Shown one piece after another: positions 43,271 to 53,989 of a stretch of DNA of 64,000 bases. The DNA is from Branchipolynoe longqiensis (lineage: Eukaryota > Annelida > Polychaeta > Phyllodocida > Polynoidae): positions 8,020,086 through 8,084,085 of the forward strand of contig CM059198.1 of NCBI GenBank assembly GCA_030323885.1. The letters are read 5' to 3'. A model generated the notes under the pieces. That model was not told the DNA's origin. It made no database searches and saw only the letters and a program-made list of their open reading frames with translations. Positions within the stretch are counted from its first letter, which is position 1, and each line of letters begins with the position of its first letter. A program made the position numbers and the translations under genes.

Positions 43271-43817
43271 CCACCAACCAAGAACAACATTGAAACCTAC
43301 TCAGGTGCACAGTGTGATATATTATGATGCCTTCGCTTTGAAGTGAGCTGCCACTATGTCCACTGGGTGGGGCAATAGGACTGGGCACGGACCCATCTTC
43401 ATTGTCAGTTCCCATTGATTCTGGTCTTAGCCAAAAGGGTCTCTGAGGTAATTCGGCAGCACTCACGCTGAGAGATCTGCGAATACAAGCACAACTCCTG
43501 TTCCTCTTAAAGCTGCCCAGGCGGATATGAAAACATCACATTTCGAAACCAAAACGTTTACCTACATTTAATTATGTGATGTATAGCGTATTATCCAAGT
43601 ATAAACATACAGAAGGGAAGATTACTTCATTGTGATTATTGTTATACTCTGTAAGACGCAAAACTGTACTGGTGGCGCCATATCGGCCCACCTCTCCACT
43701 ACCGGATGTTGAGCAGTGTTATTTGCACTGGAGCATTCATGTAATCGCTTTGCCAGAGACTACGCAATTACCTGATTGTCTCTATTTGTACTGTATTGCA
43801 ATTAGGTATATATACGT
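43271..43817. other. Mostly unassigned, contains a possible exon-like frame
   Basis: Apart from the weak candidate at 43345-43490 (minus), I recognise nothing. It contains tactggtggcgccatat (43668), which recalls a ctggtggcgccacc phrase at 52620. Confidence 0.4.
43345..43490 (-). other. Weak candidate coding exon
   Basis: The minus-strand frame is open from about 43535 downwards and has balanced composition (contains ELPQRPFWLRPESMGTDNE). An acceptor-like tattcgcag lies near 43478-43486 (minus). No family is recognised, no clear donor is present, and there are no partner exons nearby. It may be chance. Confidence 0.2.
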
Positions 43818-43900
43818 AGTGGTCTGCACTGACCTCTCAAGGAAGGAGCCACATAGAGAGGCGCAATATGTCCCATTTTCATCAACCCCACAACATAAAT
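43818..43900 (+). mobile_element. SINE-D fragment lacking the tRNA-like part
   Basis: tagtggtctgcactgacct, then ccacatagagag, joins directly to gcgcaatatgtcccatttt. Compared with 62501-62689, the tRNA-like segment between them is precisely missing. Confidence 0.75.
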
Positions 43901-44676
43901 AATATGAATAAGCAATGCTTAGGACCGACCCCCCGATATAACTACAGCGAAGTATTTTATTATTGCGCGTGCATTTTCTTACTCCACTTGCGGTGTTCGA
44001 TTTGAAATTCTAGTAACTCGGGTGACCCGAATACGGCCGTCGTTTCCGTGGAAGAAACTATTAATATTTCATTTGTGCATCCATGTTTATGCCAACTTGT
44101 TCTTTATTTCTTTTAATTTTGAATAATATCAAAGTTTTGAACTGCACGTATCGGCAAATTCTATGGCAGTGGGCATTTGTTTTGATATATTATTAACCAA
44201 CAGCTGTCGTCCACCCTGCTTGCTGTGGACCGAAGTTCGACGAGCGATTTCCGTTTCCGTTTGCTGGATTTGGATTATTCTGTTATTCAACACAAATTTA
44301 CAAATGGCGGTGCCCATAGAGGCCTATTTCCGTTTCAGGTTGCTGGATTTTGACGAAATCCTCTGTGGGTATTGTTTATGTATATATAGTTTATGTATAT
44401 GTATATATATGTACACGTGTTAGTGATTAGCCTCCCCGTGGGTGGGGCGGTTTTATCTGAACTATGCTTCAATGGAAGACACCATGTAGGGTATTTAAAT
44501 GTAGAGTGACTTACTTGGCTCAGTCTGGCCATGAAACCCACATCATTATTTTAAGAACAAGATCCAGGAAGAAGTGCCTTGCCGGTAGATTTCTCAGGGT
44601 CCATGCCACAAAAAGGCCCTTCTCCCCACAAACCCACAAAAAAAGGCTTATCAATGGGAACTAAGCATTGCTTCTG
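43901..44676. other. Largely unassigned; degraded dispersed repeat
   Basis: 43985-44035 (gcggtgttcgatttgaaat, aactcgggtgacccga) and about 44298-44330 (acaaatggcggtgcccatag) recur at about 60262 and, inverted, at about 60556. This suggests an old dispersed element of about 300 bp. A direct repeat (tccgttt-gctggattt) lies at 44250 and 44327. No gene. Confidence 0.45.
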
Positions 44677-44735
44677 TGTGCCTGATGTGTGCCTGATGTG
44701 TGCCTGATGTGTGCCTGATATGAGCCTGATGCAAC
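44677..44735 (+). repeat. 11-bp minisatellite
   Basis: Five copies of tgtgcctgatg, the last ones variant. Confidence 0.9.
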
Positions 44736-44745
44736 AGTACAATCG

Positions 44746-45064
44746 AAGCGGGAATTAGCTCAGGTGGTAGAGTGTCCACCTGTGAAAGTGTAGGTCATCC
44801 TAACGATCCTGCTCGGTGGGCACATTTACAGTTTGGGCTATTTTCCGTTCCAACCAGTGGTCCACAAGTGGATCATGAAAGGCTGTCGTATGTGCTGTCC
44901 TGTCTGTGTGGAAAGTGCATATAAAATACCCCTGGCTAATTATCAGAAAGAGTAGCCTATGTGGTGGCAGCGGGTTTCCTCCAAAGAAATGTGTCAGAAT
45001 GATCATATGTTTGAGTTCCAATAGCCAATGATGATAATGAATGTGCTCTAGAGGCATGTCGTTT
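44746..45064 (+). mobile_element. SINE-C copy 3
   Basis: Head gcgggaattagctcaggtgg; body ccaaccagtggtccacaag, gctgtcctgtctgtgtgg, agagtagcctatgtggtgg, atgtgtcagaatgatcatat. The 3' end stops at aggcatgtcgttt, slightly truncated. It gives an uninterrupted comparison for the MITE-3 insertion in copy 1. Confidence 0.9.
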
Positions 45065-45429
45065 GATTCTATGGCACAACATTTTCATCGCAAATCTCGC
45101 TCTGCCTAGAATGCAAGAATTAAAATCGTGGCTCATTGACCAGCATGCGCCCTGGTGAACAGGTGAAAAGGGTCTGCTAGAGGATTTCCACCGCCAAGCT
45201 GTCTTGTACTGTGATAATGGCAATACCTATTCATGTGGGTAGTAGCCTATAGCTTTTTTGTTTCTTGGTTTCTTTGTTTAACGAACTTCCACCCCAGGAC
45301 AAAAATTAGAACATCTGCAAATACCGATTTTTCATCACTGGCTTGACTCGGTCAGAATGGTTTGCTGAGTAGAATTAAATGCTACACTTCCTGACATTCC
45401 GGGAAGTAGCATCCTACCAGAATGTGGAA
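45065..45429. other. Unassigned stretch
   Basis: No repeat or gene recognised. Confidence 0.4.
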
Positions 45430-45620
45430 ATTCGCAAATTTGAAACCAAGACGAGTCAAAGCAATAACTTACTAAATCGATACTTTTCGCTACCTAGCCT
45501 GGCGCTTGGTATTACTCGGATTGGGTAAGGAATGGTTATTGAAATATCAGGATAATGTGACGGAGTGAGAAATTGGGTGGTGATGGTGCCTTCCTGGTGT
45601 AATCACTTGATATATTGCTA
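45430..45620 (+). mobile_element. SINE-A3 (divergent subfamily), partial
   Basis: It has gaaaccaagacgagtcaaag, ttactaaatcgatac, tattactcggattgggtaag and gaaatatcaggataatgtga. The same diagnostic differences (tactcggattggg; gaaatatcagg) occur at 46866-47150, so this is a distinct subfamily rather than random decay. Confidence 0.8.
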
Positions 45621-46089
45621 CTGTTGACAGTATTGAAATATGGCAAGGCATATTGGGCTCAGTGTCAGTAGCATGTGACTGATGAGGAAGATAGTTCCTG
45701 ACACTGGCGTAATGGTATCGGACTTATGCAGCATTATAACACTCACGCTAGGGTGCAAACAAAATATGGCATGAGTGAGTACGGCAGTAATTACTAGCAA
45801 ATCCCTGAGCTCCTGCCCCCCGCCCGCACCTTTGCTTGCTCTCCTGTGGTTCCCCTCTGCCCACCACCTACCCCAATGAGCCCCCCTCCCCTGCATTACC
45901 CCTAACCATCATGAACAAATCATCAACACACCAAACATCCTACACACCTATCAACCTGTTTAAACACATTGAACATTATATAGGACAGACAAAATGTCTT
46001 GTCAATTATAAACTTACCTTCTTTTATAAGAGAAAAAATCTAACCCTCAATGATTGGTTGATTTGGCCCGAGTATACACTTTCTAATCG
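45621..46089. other. Unassigned, with weak SINE-like traces
   Basis: 45655-45740 contains gggctcagtgtcagtagcat and related SINE-A-like words in degraded form. The rest is unassigned. Confidence 0.4.
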
Positions 46090-46310
46090 GTGCTGCTCCG
46101 CATTTCTGCATGAATTACAGTGACTGGTGCTATACATTATACAGCAGGAGCCACTCCCTTAATTCTATAGGATCGGTGCTGTAACTAATACAGCACTGAT
46201 CAAACTTAGATTATTTAGACTGTCAATTCCCATAGTAAGATGGCCGGAAGACCAGTGCTGCAGCGCTGACAAATGTCATATTCAGATGAATAAATACTTT
46301 ACCCCCCAAA
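46090..46310 (+). repeat. Dispersed repeat F, copy 3
   Basis: Ends in agatggccggaagaccagtg, cagcgctgacaaatgtc and atgaataaatactttac, as in copies at 23720 and 58560. It contains two gtgctgtaactaatacagca-like inverted segments near 46170-46190. Confidence 0.5.
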
Positions 46311-46865
46311 AAAGGTCAGAACACAGACACCCCCACCCCTGAGTATCGTATGGGTCGCAACAACTGTACATGTCATTCTACGAACAAAGTGCAACAAATA
46401 CAAACTCACCCCTGCACCTGCTAGGCCGGAGACAACAATTGCTGTAATTCTGCAGCATTGAGCATGGCACAATTGCCTGGCCTGAACTCATTTAAAATCA
46501 GAACAATAAAAAGTCAATAACAAAATCAAAGTAAACAATTTATGAAAAATAAAAAAATTCAAAGATGAAATAAAACTACAGACATCTAACAAACCTAATT
46601 CTTTTCAGCTGCCATAGGGAGACATTAATATTGTTTTATGGCTGGTAACATTAACATAATACTGTACTAGCCCAGTAGTGACCCCCCCATCTCCGCATGG
46701 TGGCGTGCTGGTCGTTCAGTGCATATGTGTTCTACCACGGAAGCCAATAGGTGCAGACATGCTAGTGTGGGGGGAGGGTGGGGGGGGGGGACAAACTAGC
46801 AGATATCCGATGGCAGGATACAGTCCAGCATCCAGCACCCAGTGGGTGTTCAACTTGCAGGAGAC
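46311..46865. other. Unassigned stretch
   Basis: It includes a G run at 46782-46790. No gene or clear repeat recognised. Confidence 0.4.
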
Positions 46866-47240
46866 CAGCAGTGGCAGTCGTTGAATCGGTAAGAGCGCAG
46901 ACTTCCCATGTGGAAAATCACAAATTTGAAACCAAGACGAGTCAAAGCGATAACTTACTAAATCGATACTTGTCGCTACCTAACCTGGCGCTTGATATTA
47001 CTCGGATTGGGTAAGGACTGGTTAGTGAAATATCAGGATAATGTGCCGGAGTGAGAAATTGGGTGGTGATGGTGCCAGCAGCCTGGTCTCCCAGTTGGAC
47101 AGCACTATGAAGTCGCCATGAGTGCGTGCACACTGTCACAAGTAGAACAGTATCAGCATCATGTGCCCTAGCGATAAATTGGGTTGTGGTGTAGATGGCC
47201 TGGTATACCAGTGGCACGGTATTAAATACATTCGTCATGA
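46866..47240 (+). mobile_element. SINE-A3 with duplicated 3' segment
   Basis: The head (cagtcgttgaatcggtaaga, caaatttgaaaccaag) and A3 body continue to gcacactgtcacaagt at about 47140. Then a second partial 3' body begins (acagtatcagcatcatgtg, ggcctggtataccagtgg). Confidence 0.8.
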
Positions 47241-47245
47241 GTAGG

Positions 47246-47398
47246 CACTATCCTATCCTATTACTGCCGAGCGCCCGGCTATGAAGCGACAAGTCTCAAT
47301 TTTATAAGTCGGTGGTTTGCCTCGACCGGGAACCAAATTCCCAAAATCCCCACCGCGAGGCCCCCCCGCGCTCTATTGATTCGGCCACCGCGCTCGGT
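47246..47398 (-). mobile_element. SINE-A1 5' half
   Basis: Minus strand: gcgcggtggccgaatcaata, a C/G-rich arm, gggaatttggttcccggtcg, gtcgcttcatagccggg, gcagtaataggata. Confidence 0.85.
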
Positions 47399-48844
47399 TA
47401 CACATGGCGAGTACACACACATATATTCACACACCTAAGGGATGGTGGTGATGGTAAGTAGGAAGCATGCCATACACATTGTCATAACGTGAGGGTGCGT
47501 GCCCGTGTCTCTTTAACCTTAAGTGTAACACTATGTCGAGCACATCGTCCCGCTCCAGCCCCGGGCACCGTTACTGTACCTGCACTGGGATGCTTTGGGA
47601 GGATCGAACACGCGACCGCTTATGGTATTATAGACAGTGATTTCTGCCCTCCCCCACGGCCCACTTACACCCAACCCACACCTACACCCACAACCCCACC
47701 CACCAACACCCACACCCACCATTACACAAAAGCCAATCTTGAGCGTATCTCCAATCAGGTCTGCTCCTGGTCGTTGTGTTCAAGGACAGTGATTCTTCCC
47801 TTACCCACGTCACACAAGCACAACCATCCCTCCATCCCCCCCCCCCCCCCACACCGCCCACCCACCCCGACCCGCACCCCACACTCTAACCCCTGAAGTC
47901 ATACTTAAGCGTTTCTCCAGTCAGGATTACTCCTGGTCGTTGTGTTCATGGACAGTGATTTTTCCCTTACGTACGTCACACAAGCGCAACCATCCCTCCA
48001 CACCACCACACCCACAACCCACATTCACACGCACACCCACACTCACAGCGACACCCATCCCCCACATCCTACCCCCACCCCCACTCCAATGCCATCCTAG
48101 AGTGTTTGTCTCCAGGCGTGTCTACTCCTGATGGGTGTGTTTATAGACACTAATTCCTCCGGGGGGCCAACCCACACAAGCACCACCACCCCCACCCCAA
48201 TCCTCATCCACAGCCCACCTCCACCCCCCTCCCCTACAGAAACCACATCTCCACTTTCTAAAACCAGAATTTCTCCGGTTATGTCTACTCTTGGTGGTTG
48301 TGTTTGTGGGCAGTGATTCCTTCCCTTCACACCCCACACCCGCACCCCTCTTACACTCCCCACCACTCCCATCCCAACCACTCCCACCCCTACATCTCCA
48401 GCTCCCCCCCCCCCCCCCCCAGCCCAACCGTTACCGTAACGCCATCCATGAGCGTTTCTCCAGTCGGGTCTACTCTGAGTGGGTGTGTTCATGGACAGTG
48501 ATTCCTTCCCTTCCCTTCCCACACCCACACCCCATAAACCCAGCCCCCCCCCCCCCCCCCACCGCCCCCATACTACACCTCCACCTCCACAAACACTGCC
48601 ACCCCACAAACACTCCCGCCCAAACCTCCACCCTGAAGCCATACTTGAGTATTTCTCCAGTCTGGTCTACACTGAGTGGAAATCTGTTAATTGACTGTGA
48701 TTGCTCCCCTCCACAACCCACCCATGCACCCCCGTGCACCTCCTTCCAACACCCCCTCCACTCCCCACACATTCCCCCAACTCACCCACATCTACTCCCA
48801 AAAGCCCTCGCTGAGTGTTATTCTCCAGTCCTGTCTACTCCTCT

Positions 48845-49601
48845 GGGCCCGTATGCATGGAGCGGTGTTAGGAGGCAAAACGCGTTTAGCGCGGGATTTC
48901 TGGTTTAGCGCGGACACGTTGGTATGCATGGAGCAGTGTTGGGCCTAACACCGAGCGTTTAAACTCGGAAATTCTAACTCCGCTGATATCTGGTTTACAG
49001 TGGTGTTAGTGCTAGGTTAGTGTCAGGATGGAGCCCAAATCTATTCAATGCGACCATATTTAACAGAATTACATACGCAATAAGTGAAATTTTATCAATT
49101 TAACCCTAAATTCGAACTGTTATTAAGGCTCCCGCTGCATTGGCGGCGATATTAATAGTTATATTTTCGAATCGACGAACCTACAGTAAACGAACCGCCG
49201 CTGCCGCCAGTATGGACAGCGACGTCGATGCGGAGGCTGCGGCGATTTGTTTACTTTACGTTCGTCGATTCGAAAATATAACTATTAATATCGCCGCCAA
49301 TGCGGCTGCTGCGTTAATATCGCTTCGTTTTTAGGGTTAATTTGCTTAAATTTCACTTATTGCATATGTAATTCTGTTAAATATGATCGCATTCAATAGA
49401 TTTGAGCCTAATATATGGCTACAAATGCAGAGGGATTTCCCAAATCTATAAATACATTCACATTTAGCTAACAATCACCGTTTAGGCGCCCATGCATATG
49501 GCTTGACATAGTTCTCGGCAACGCCGATAAACGGTGATTGCTACCCAGTGTTAGAGCCTTAACACCACACGCCACTAACACCGCTCCATGCATACGGGCC
49601 C
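48845..49601. mobile_element. MITE-9, 757-bp near-complete hairpin
   Basis: Ends gggcccgtatgcatggagcg and its complement. The arms are inverted over almost the whole length; for example gcggcgatattaatagttat with its neighbours on both arms forms a match of about 39 bp. The loop is only about 23 bp near 49210-49235. The loop side starts a short frame, MDSDVDAEAAAICL, that could be a vestige of a parental element's ORF start, which is speculative. The interrupted array unit is rejoined by removing the element. Confidence 0.88.
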
Positions 49602-49654
49602 TGATGGTTGTGTTTATTGACACTGATTCCTCCCCCTCCCACCCCACACATGCA

Positions 49655-50300
49655 CCCACCTAACCCCACCTCACCCCACCTAACCCCACCGAACCCCACC
49701 GAACCCCCACCCACCTACCCCACCAACCCACCTACCCCACAGCCCCACCTCACCCCACCTAACCCCACCTAACCCCCCACCTAACCCCACCTACCCCACC
49801 ACCCACCTCACCCCACCTAACCCACACCCCACCTAACCCCACCTCACCCCCACCTACCCCACCTAACCCCACCCACCTAACCCCACCTAACCCCACTAAC
49901 CCCACCTAACCCCACCTCACCCCACTAACCCACCTAACCCCCCCACCCTACACCCCACCTAACCCCACCTAACCCCACCTCACCCCACCTAACCCCACCT
50001 AACCCCACCTAACCCCACCTCACCCCACCTAACCACACATCACCCCACCTAACCCCACCTCACCCCATCTAACCCCACCTCACCCCACATCACCCCACCT
50101 AACCCCACCTAACCCCACCTCACCCCACCTAACCCCACCTAACCCCACCTAACCCCACCTAGCCCCACCTCACCCCACCTCACCCCACCTAACCCCACCT
50201 AACCCCACCTAACCCCACCTAACCCCACCTAACCCCACCTCACCCCACCTAACCCCACCTCACCCCACCTAACCCCACCTAACCCCATCCCAACCTCACC
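49655..50300. repeat. 10-bp repeat (ccccacctaa)n
   Basis: About 60 copies of ccccacctaa with ccccacctca variants, arisen within a spacer of the surrounding array. Not the vertebrate-type telomere motif. Confidence 0.95.
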
Positions 50301-50734
50301 CCTACACCCCCAGCCACACCCTTTAGATAGAGCCACACTTGAGTATTTCTCCAGTCTGGTCTACACTGAGTGGTTGTAGTTATGGAGAATCATTCCCCCC
50401 CCCCCCCCCCCCCCCCCCTTATTCAACCCACACAATCCACTGCGTGCACCCCCCCTCGCCCCCCCCACCCCCACCCCCAACTTGAACTAACTTTTATTTT
50501 AAACGTTTAACCTGTGATATATAATGAAGCGCAAACATGCAACATTAATTTTGTCTAGCACGTCAAAAGCTCTGACACCATAGGCTTCAGCAGTGACAGA
50601 CACTCGATCTCATGTAAATGAGATTACAGCTCATTATTAGGCTAACTACTTCAAGCAGCATAATCTCAGGAAAGGATCACATTTTCAGATCAGAAATAAG
50701 AATTGATCAAGATTCGATCCTTTGTATATAGCTT

Positions 50735-51020
50735 CGACACTGGACGCGGTGGCCGATTCGGTAGAGCGCAGGCTTCCTGTGCGGAAGGTTGGGACTTCTA
50801 ATCCGAGCCGAGTCAAAGCAATGACTTATAGCATTGGTAATTATCGCTACCTAGCCTGGTGCTTGGCATTAATAGGATAGCGCAAGGACTGGTTAGCTTA
50901 GTGTCAGGATAATGTGACTGAATGGGATATTGGGTCAGGGTGCTGGTGGCCTGGTCTCCCAGTGGGGAAGCACTATGAAATCTCCACAAGTTGCCATATC
51001 ACAAGTCGGTACCTAACAGG
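50735..51020 (+). mobile_element. SINE-A1, tail truncated
   Basis: Head gacgcggtggccgattcggt, B-box-like region, body gcattaataggatagcgcaa, gtctcccagtggggaagc; ends at cacaagtcggtacctaac. Confidence 0.88.
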
Positions 51021-51074
51021 TAACCCCACCCACTGCCAAACTAATCCCATCCTCACTTCACTTCTTCCTCTGGC

Positions 51075-51370
51075 CTTGGCCGGACATCTGGAATCTGGAG
51101 GGACTGAAGTTTGGATCCTGGTTGAGTCAAACCAATGACTTATAAAATAGGTACCTGTTGCTGCTTGGCACTTGGCTTTATGAGGTCAGGACAGGGACTG
51201 GGTGCACAGTGTCAGGATAATGTGACTGTGGGACATCAGGTCATGATGCCCTTGGTCTGATTTCCCAGTGGGGCAGCACTATAAAGTCGCCATGAGTGCA
51301 CCCTGTCACAAGTTGGTGCACGTCCTGGTATGGCTAGGGTCTTACTGAGGCATACAATTACACCAACCAC
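51075..51370 (+). mobile_element. SINE-A1 without A-box part
   Basis: Starts in the head (gaagtttggatcctgg), then agtcaaaccaatgac, the body with a diverged middle (ggctttatgaggtcagg), cagtggggcagcactata, and the tail gtcctggtatggctagg. Confidence 0.8.
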
Positions 51371-51507
51371 CCAGCCTTCCCAGGCCCTCTCAGAGGACTG
51401 TGGTTGGGCTCTCAGGCTGCCTTCTTCCTTCCTTCCCCCTCCCCCCCTCTAATGTCTCTGACCACTACCCATCGGAAGCCAACTTTCAGCAGACCCCATA
51501 CAGTGCT

Positions 51508-51555
51508 GCAGATATGACCTTAGATGTTGCTAGGACGTAAATCAACAACACACAC
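51508..51555 (+). mobile_element. SINE-A tail
   Basis: gatatgaccttagatgttgc, then taggacgtaaatcaacaac. Only the tail is present. Confidence 0.8.
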
Positions 51556-52733
51556 TCTAACTTCGATATTTGTATGCTCAGTAAATATTTGTTGCAGGTG
51601 GATGTTCCTGTGTCACACACTAATCACTTCAAAATATGTTGAGCATTTTGGTGTGCACACTGTAATTATTGCGACTAATGTTCATTTGTTTTAAAACACA
51701 AAAATAACGCTCTGAACTAAAAAAAGTGTTAGCTAATAACACTCATCCTAATATATGGCATGAGGTTTTATGACAGAAATCCAAAACGATGGGGCTATGT
51801 AAGCATTGTTCCAGATTCTCCCGATAGATGTCTCTAGCTTAACTGGCGGCATCCTGTACCCTGGAATGGACTTCCTCATTGGTAATGTGGTCTTCCTAAA
51901 AAATGTGTAATATCTTGCGATAAGACCTTTTCATTCCATGCTGTGATGTGTAACGCATTGCAAAGTCCATGGCTGGAATCTGTGGGTTGTGTAGGCAGGC
52001 GATAATGAAATCAATACAGGCAGCGAGAGAAAGGAAGAGTATAAAGAATGAAAGTAGAGAGAGAGACAATGCCCTCACGTTTATTATTTATAGTGGTACA
52101 TGGATCTGGTATGGCATACCATCTGACCATGTTCTCCAATGAGAATCAAGCATGTACAGTTCCACCAATGAACATCAAGCATTCCTGTGTCACCATGGCT
52201 ACCGTGATCTGCCCACCACCACCATGCAGTGTGGCTGCTTGACCACCACCTGCCTGAGTTGAGTGTGTGGTGATCCGTGACTAACAGAGGGGGGAGGGGG
52301 TAGTGGGTAGAGCTCCAAGTGCCCCTTACACACTATCTCTAGTGCCTCTTTCACACACTAATTGACTAATACACAATGACTATTAACCATGAGTAAAGTA
52401 TCACCAGTAACTACATAAATACATTGATGCACCTGGCACTATATGCCATTTACCATTATAGACCATTTGCATTCCCCCACCGATGCGTTTCATCAGAATA
52501 TTTTACAGCATTATGCGAGTATATAGGTGTGGAAGGGAATTAAGTCCTTATTATTATTGTGTGCTAATTATTATTAGTATTACACTATATACTGTACTGC
52601 CTCCTCCATGTTCGCGACTGGTGGCGCCACCCCCGGCGCTCCCCGGTACCTGCCTACCCTGAAAACATCACTCCCCTTGGGGCATCTTTGGTATGGCCTA
52701 TCTTACTACCAATGTATTGATAGCCATCCTAGA
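51556..52733. other. Unassigned stretch
   Basis: I recognise no repeat shared with the rest of the window and no gene. This is one of the longest unique-looking stretches here. A phrase pair (gaatcaagcatgtacagttcc / aacatcaagcattcctg) near 52143-52185 is weakly repetitive. Confidence 0.4.
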
Positions 52734-52806
52734 TTTGACTCAGCCGGGGATCGAAAGCCACGACCTCCTGCCAAGAACCAGTCGACCATCCCAAGTCAGC
52801 AAAGCT
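52734..52806 (-). mobile_element. Possible tRNA-derived SINE head
   Basis: Minus strand: gacttgggatggtcgactgg (A-box-like), gtggctttcgatccccgg (B-box-like), then ctgagtcaaa. No SINE body follows. Weak. Confidence 0.4.
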
Positions 52807-53003
52807 GGAAACCCCCCCCCCCACCCGCCACTCATCCCCCTTCAACGTCTTCCCGCCCACCAGTACCCCACTAGGTTGTCACGTGACGCCTAATTATCAT
52901 ACAGATAACTTCGGGGGCCACTCTCTGCGCACTGACCGACTCATCTGAGACTCATCTGGACAAAAGATGGTGGCGCGCAGGCGCATAGTGAGGGAGTATA
53001 GAG

Positions 53004-53467
53004 GGCGCCACCTAGTTTGGTTCCCCGCCTCGGTCGCATAAACCTTAGGCTTGGCACCAAGCATTACATCATCGATCCATATATGGAAGACCTGTAGGGA
53101 GGGACCAGTGTAGGTGTTCCTCCGTGTGGCATGCGCTACTCTGCGATGGAGTCATCAAGGTGTTAAGCACACAGGCCATCAATGCATTAAGCTTATAACA
53201 TATAACAAATACCAATACCGGCATCTATTTTTAGATCGATATTTACATTCCCTAAATATATATAATGAAAATCAAACTCTCAAAATGAGATGCCAGTACA
53301 TAGTTATTGCACAAATTAACCGTAAGTTGGACCTATGGGCTTAACTCCTTGACTGCTCCTCTGCAGAGTAGCGGACAGGCGGAGGAACACCTACACTGGT
53401 CCTGTGGACCTCATGCTGTATGCCAAGCCTAAGGAGTTGTCCGTGGCGGGGAACCAAGCTTGGCGCC
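53004..53467. mobile_element. Foldback element with about 130-160 bp arms
   Basis: The left arm (ggcgccacctagtttggttc, ccttaggcttggcacc, gaccagtgtaggtgttcctc, gctactctgcgatgg) recurs inverted on the right (53342-53467). The centre (53170-53341) is AT-rich. The ends carry the palindrome ggcgcc. No ORF. Confidence 0.82.
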
Positions 53468-53985
53468 ACCACACCGTGAAATATAGGTCACTCAGTAGCG
53501 GTGCTGATCCGCATTACTACATGCATGAGGTTTTCCCCGCTAGGGGGAGTTAACTCTGTCAGCACTGTGAGACCTTATGTGGATAGCGCCTCTCCCCACT
53601 GTGGAGACCTAACTCCCCAGTCTGGCCGCAAGCGACATCTACACTGTTTATTAGTCTAGCGAATACGCAGTCGCTCATTCTCTGAAGCTGGACATTATAG
53701 TGTGTTATGGACACCGGAAGTGCAACCCTTCCAAATAATAGCGTTAAACATTCAAAGTAATAGCATAATCCATGTTCATATGAACAAATGTTGTGCATAT
53801 GTCAGAGTTGAAATTTAAAAAAACAACTATTTATTTGTTATTTTGTTCTCATACAAATTGAGCAAGAAGTTAATATCACTCTTGTAACATGCAAATCAAA
53901 CACACATGAAGAATATAGTTTAATATACACCACACATTCAAATAAGATGTTATTGATTACAATTAAGCGATCACGATTATGTCTT
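53468..53985. other. Unassigned stretch
   Basis: The first 180 bp are GC-balanced and contain a gttttccccgctagggggag phrase and gcgcctctccccactgtgga. The rest is AT-rich. No gene recognised. Confidence 0.4.
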
Positions 53986-53989
53986 ATGA

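Larger units (their letters stand above)
47600..50460. repeat. C-rich 160-200 bp tandem array, interrupted
   Basis: Unit cores (gtttctccagtcaggtctac, then gttgtgttcatggacagtga) start at about 47748, 47911, 48108, 48269, 48451, 48651, 48812 and 50346. Between cores are C/A-rich spacers of variable length. MITE-9 is inserted in the 48812 unit, and that unit's spacer is expanded by a 10-bp repeat at 49655-50300. Long frames on both strands are artefacts. Confidence 0.9.

Noticed and set aside
43424..43440. Match to the 5' end of U2 snRNA (ggtcttagccaaaagg, inverted)
   Set aside because: Only about 16 bases match; the following branch-site and Sm-site regions of U2 are absent.
49655..50300. Telomeric repeat
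   Set aside because: The 10-bp ccccacctaa motif grows within a spacer of a larger array and is internal; no known telomere motif of this form comes to mind.
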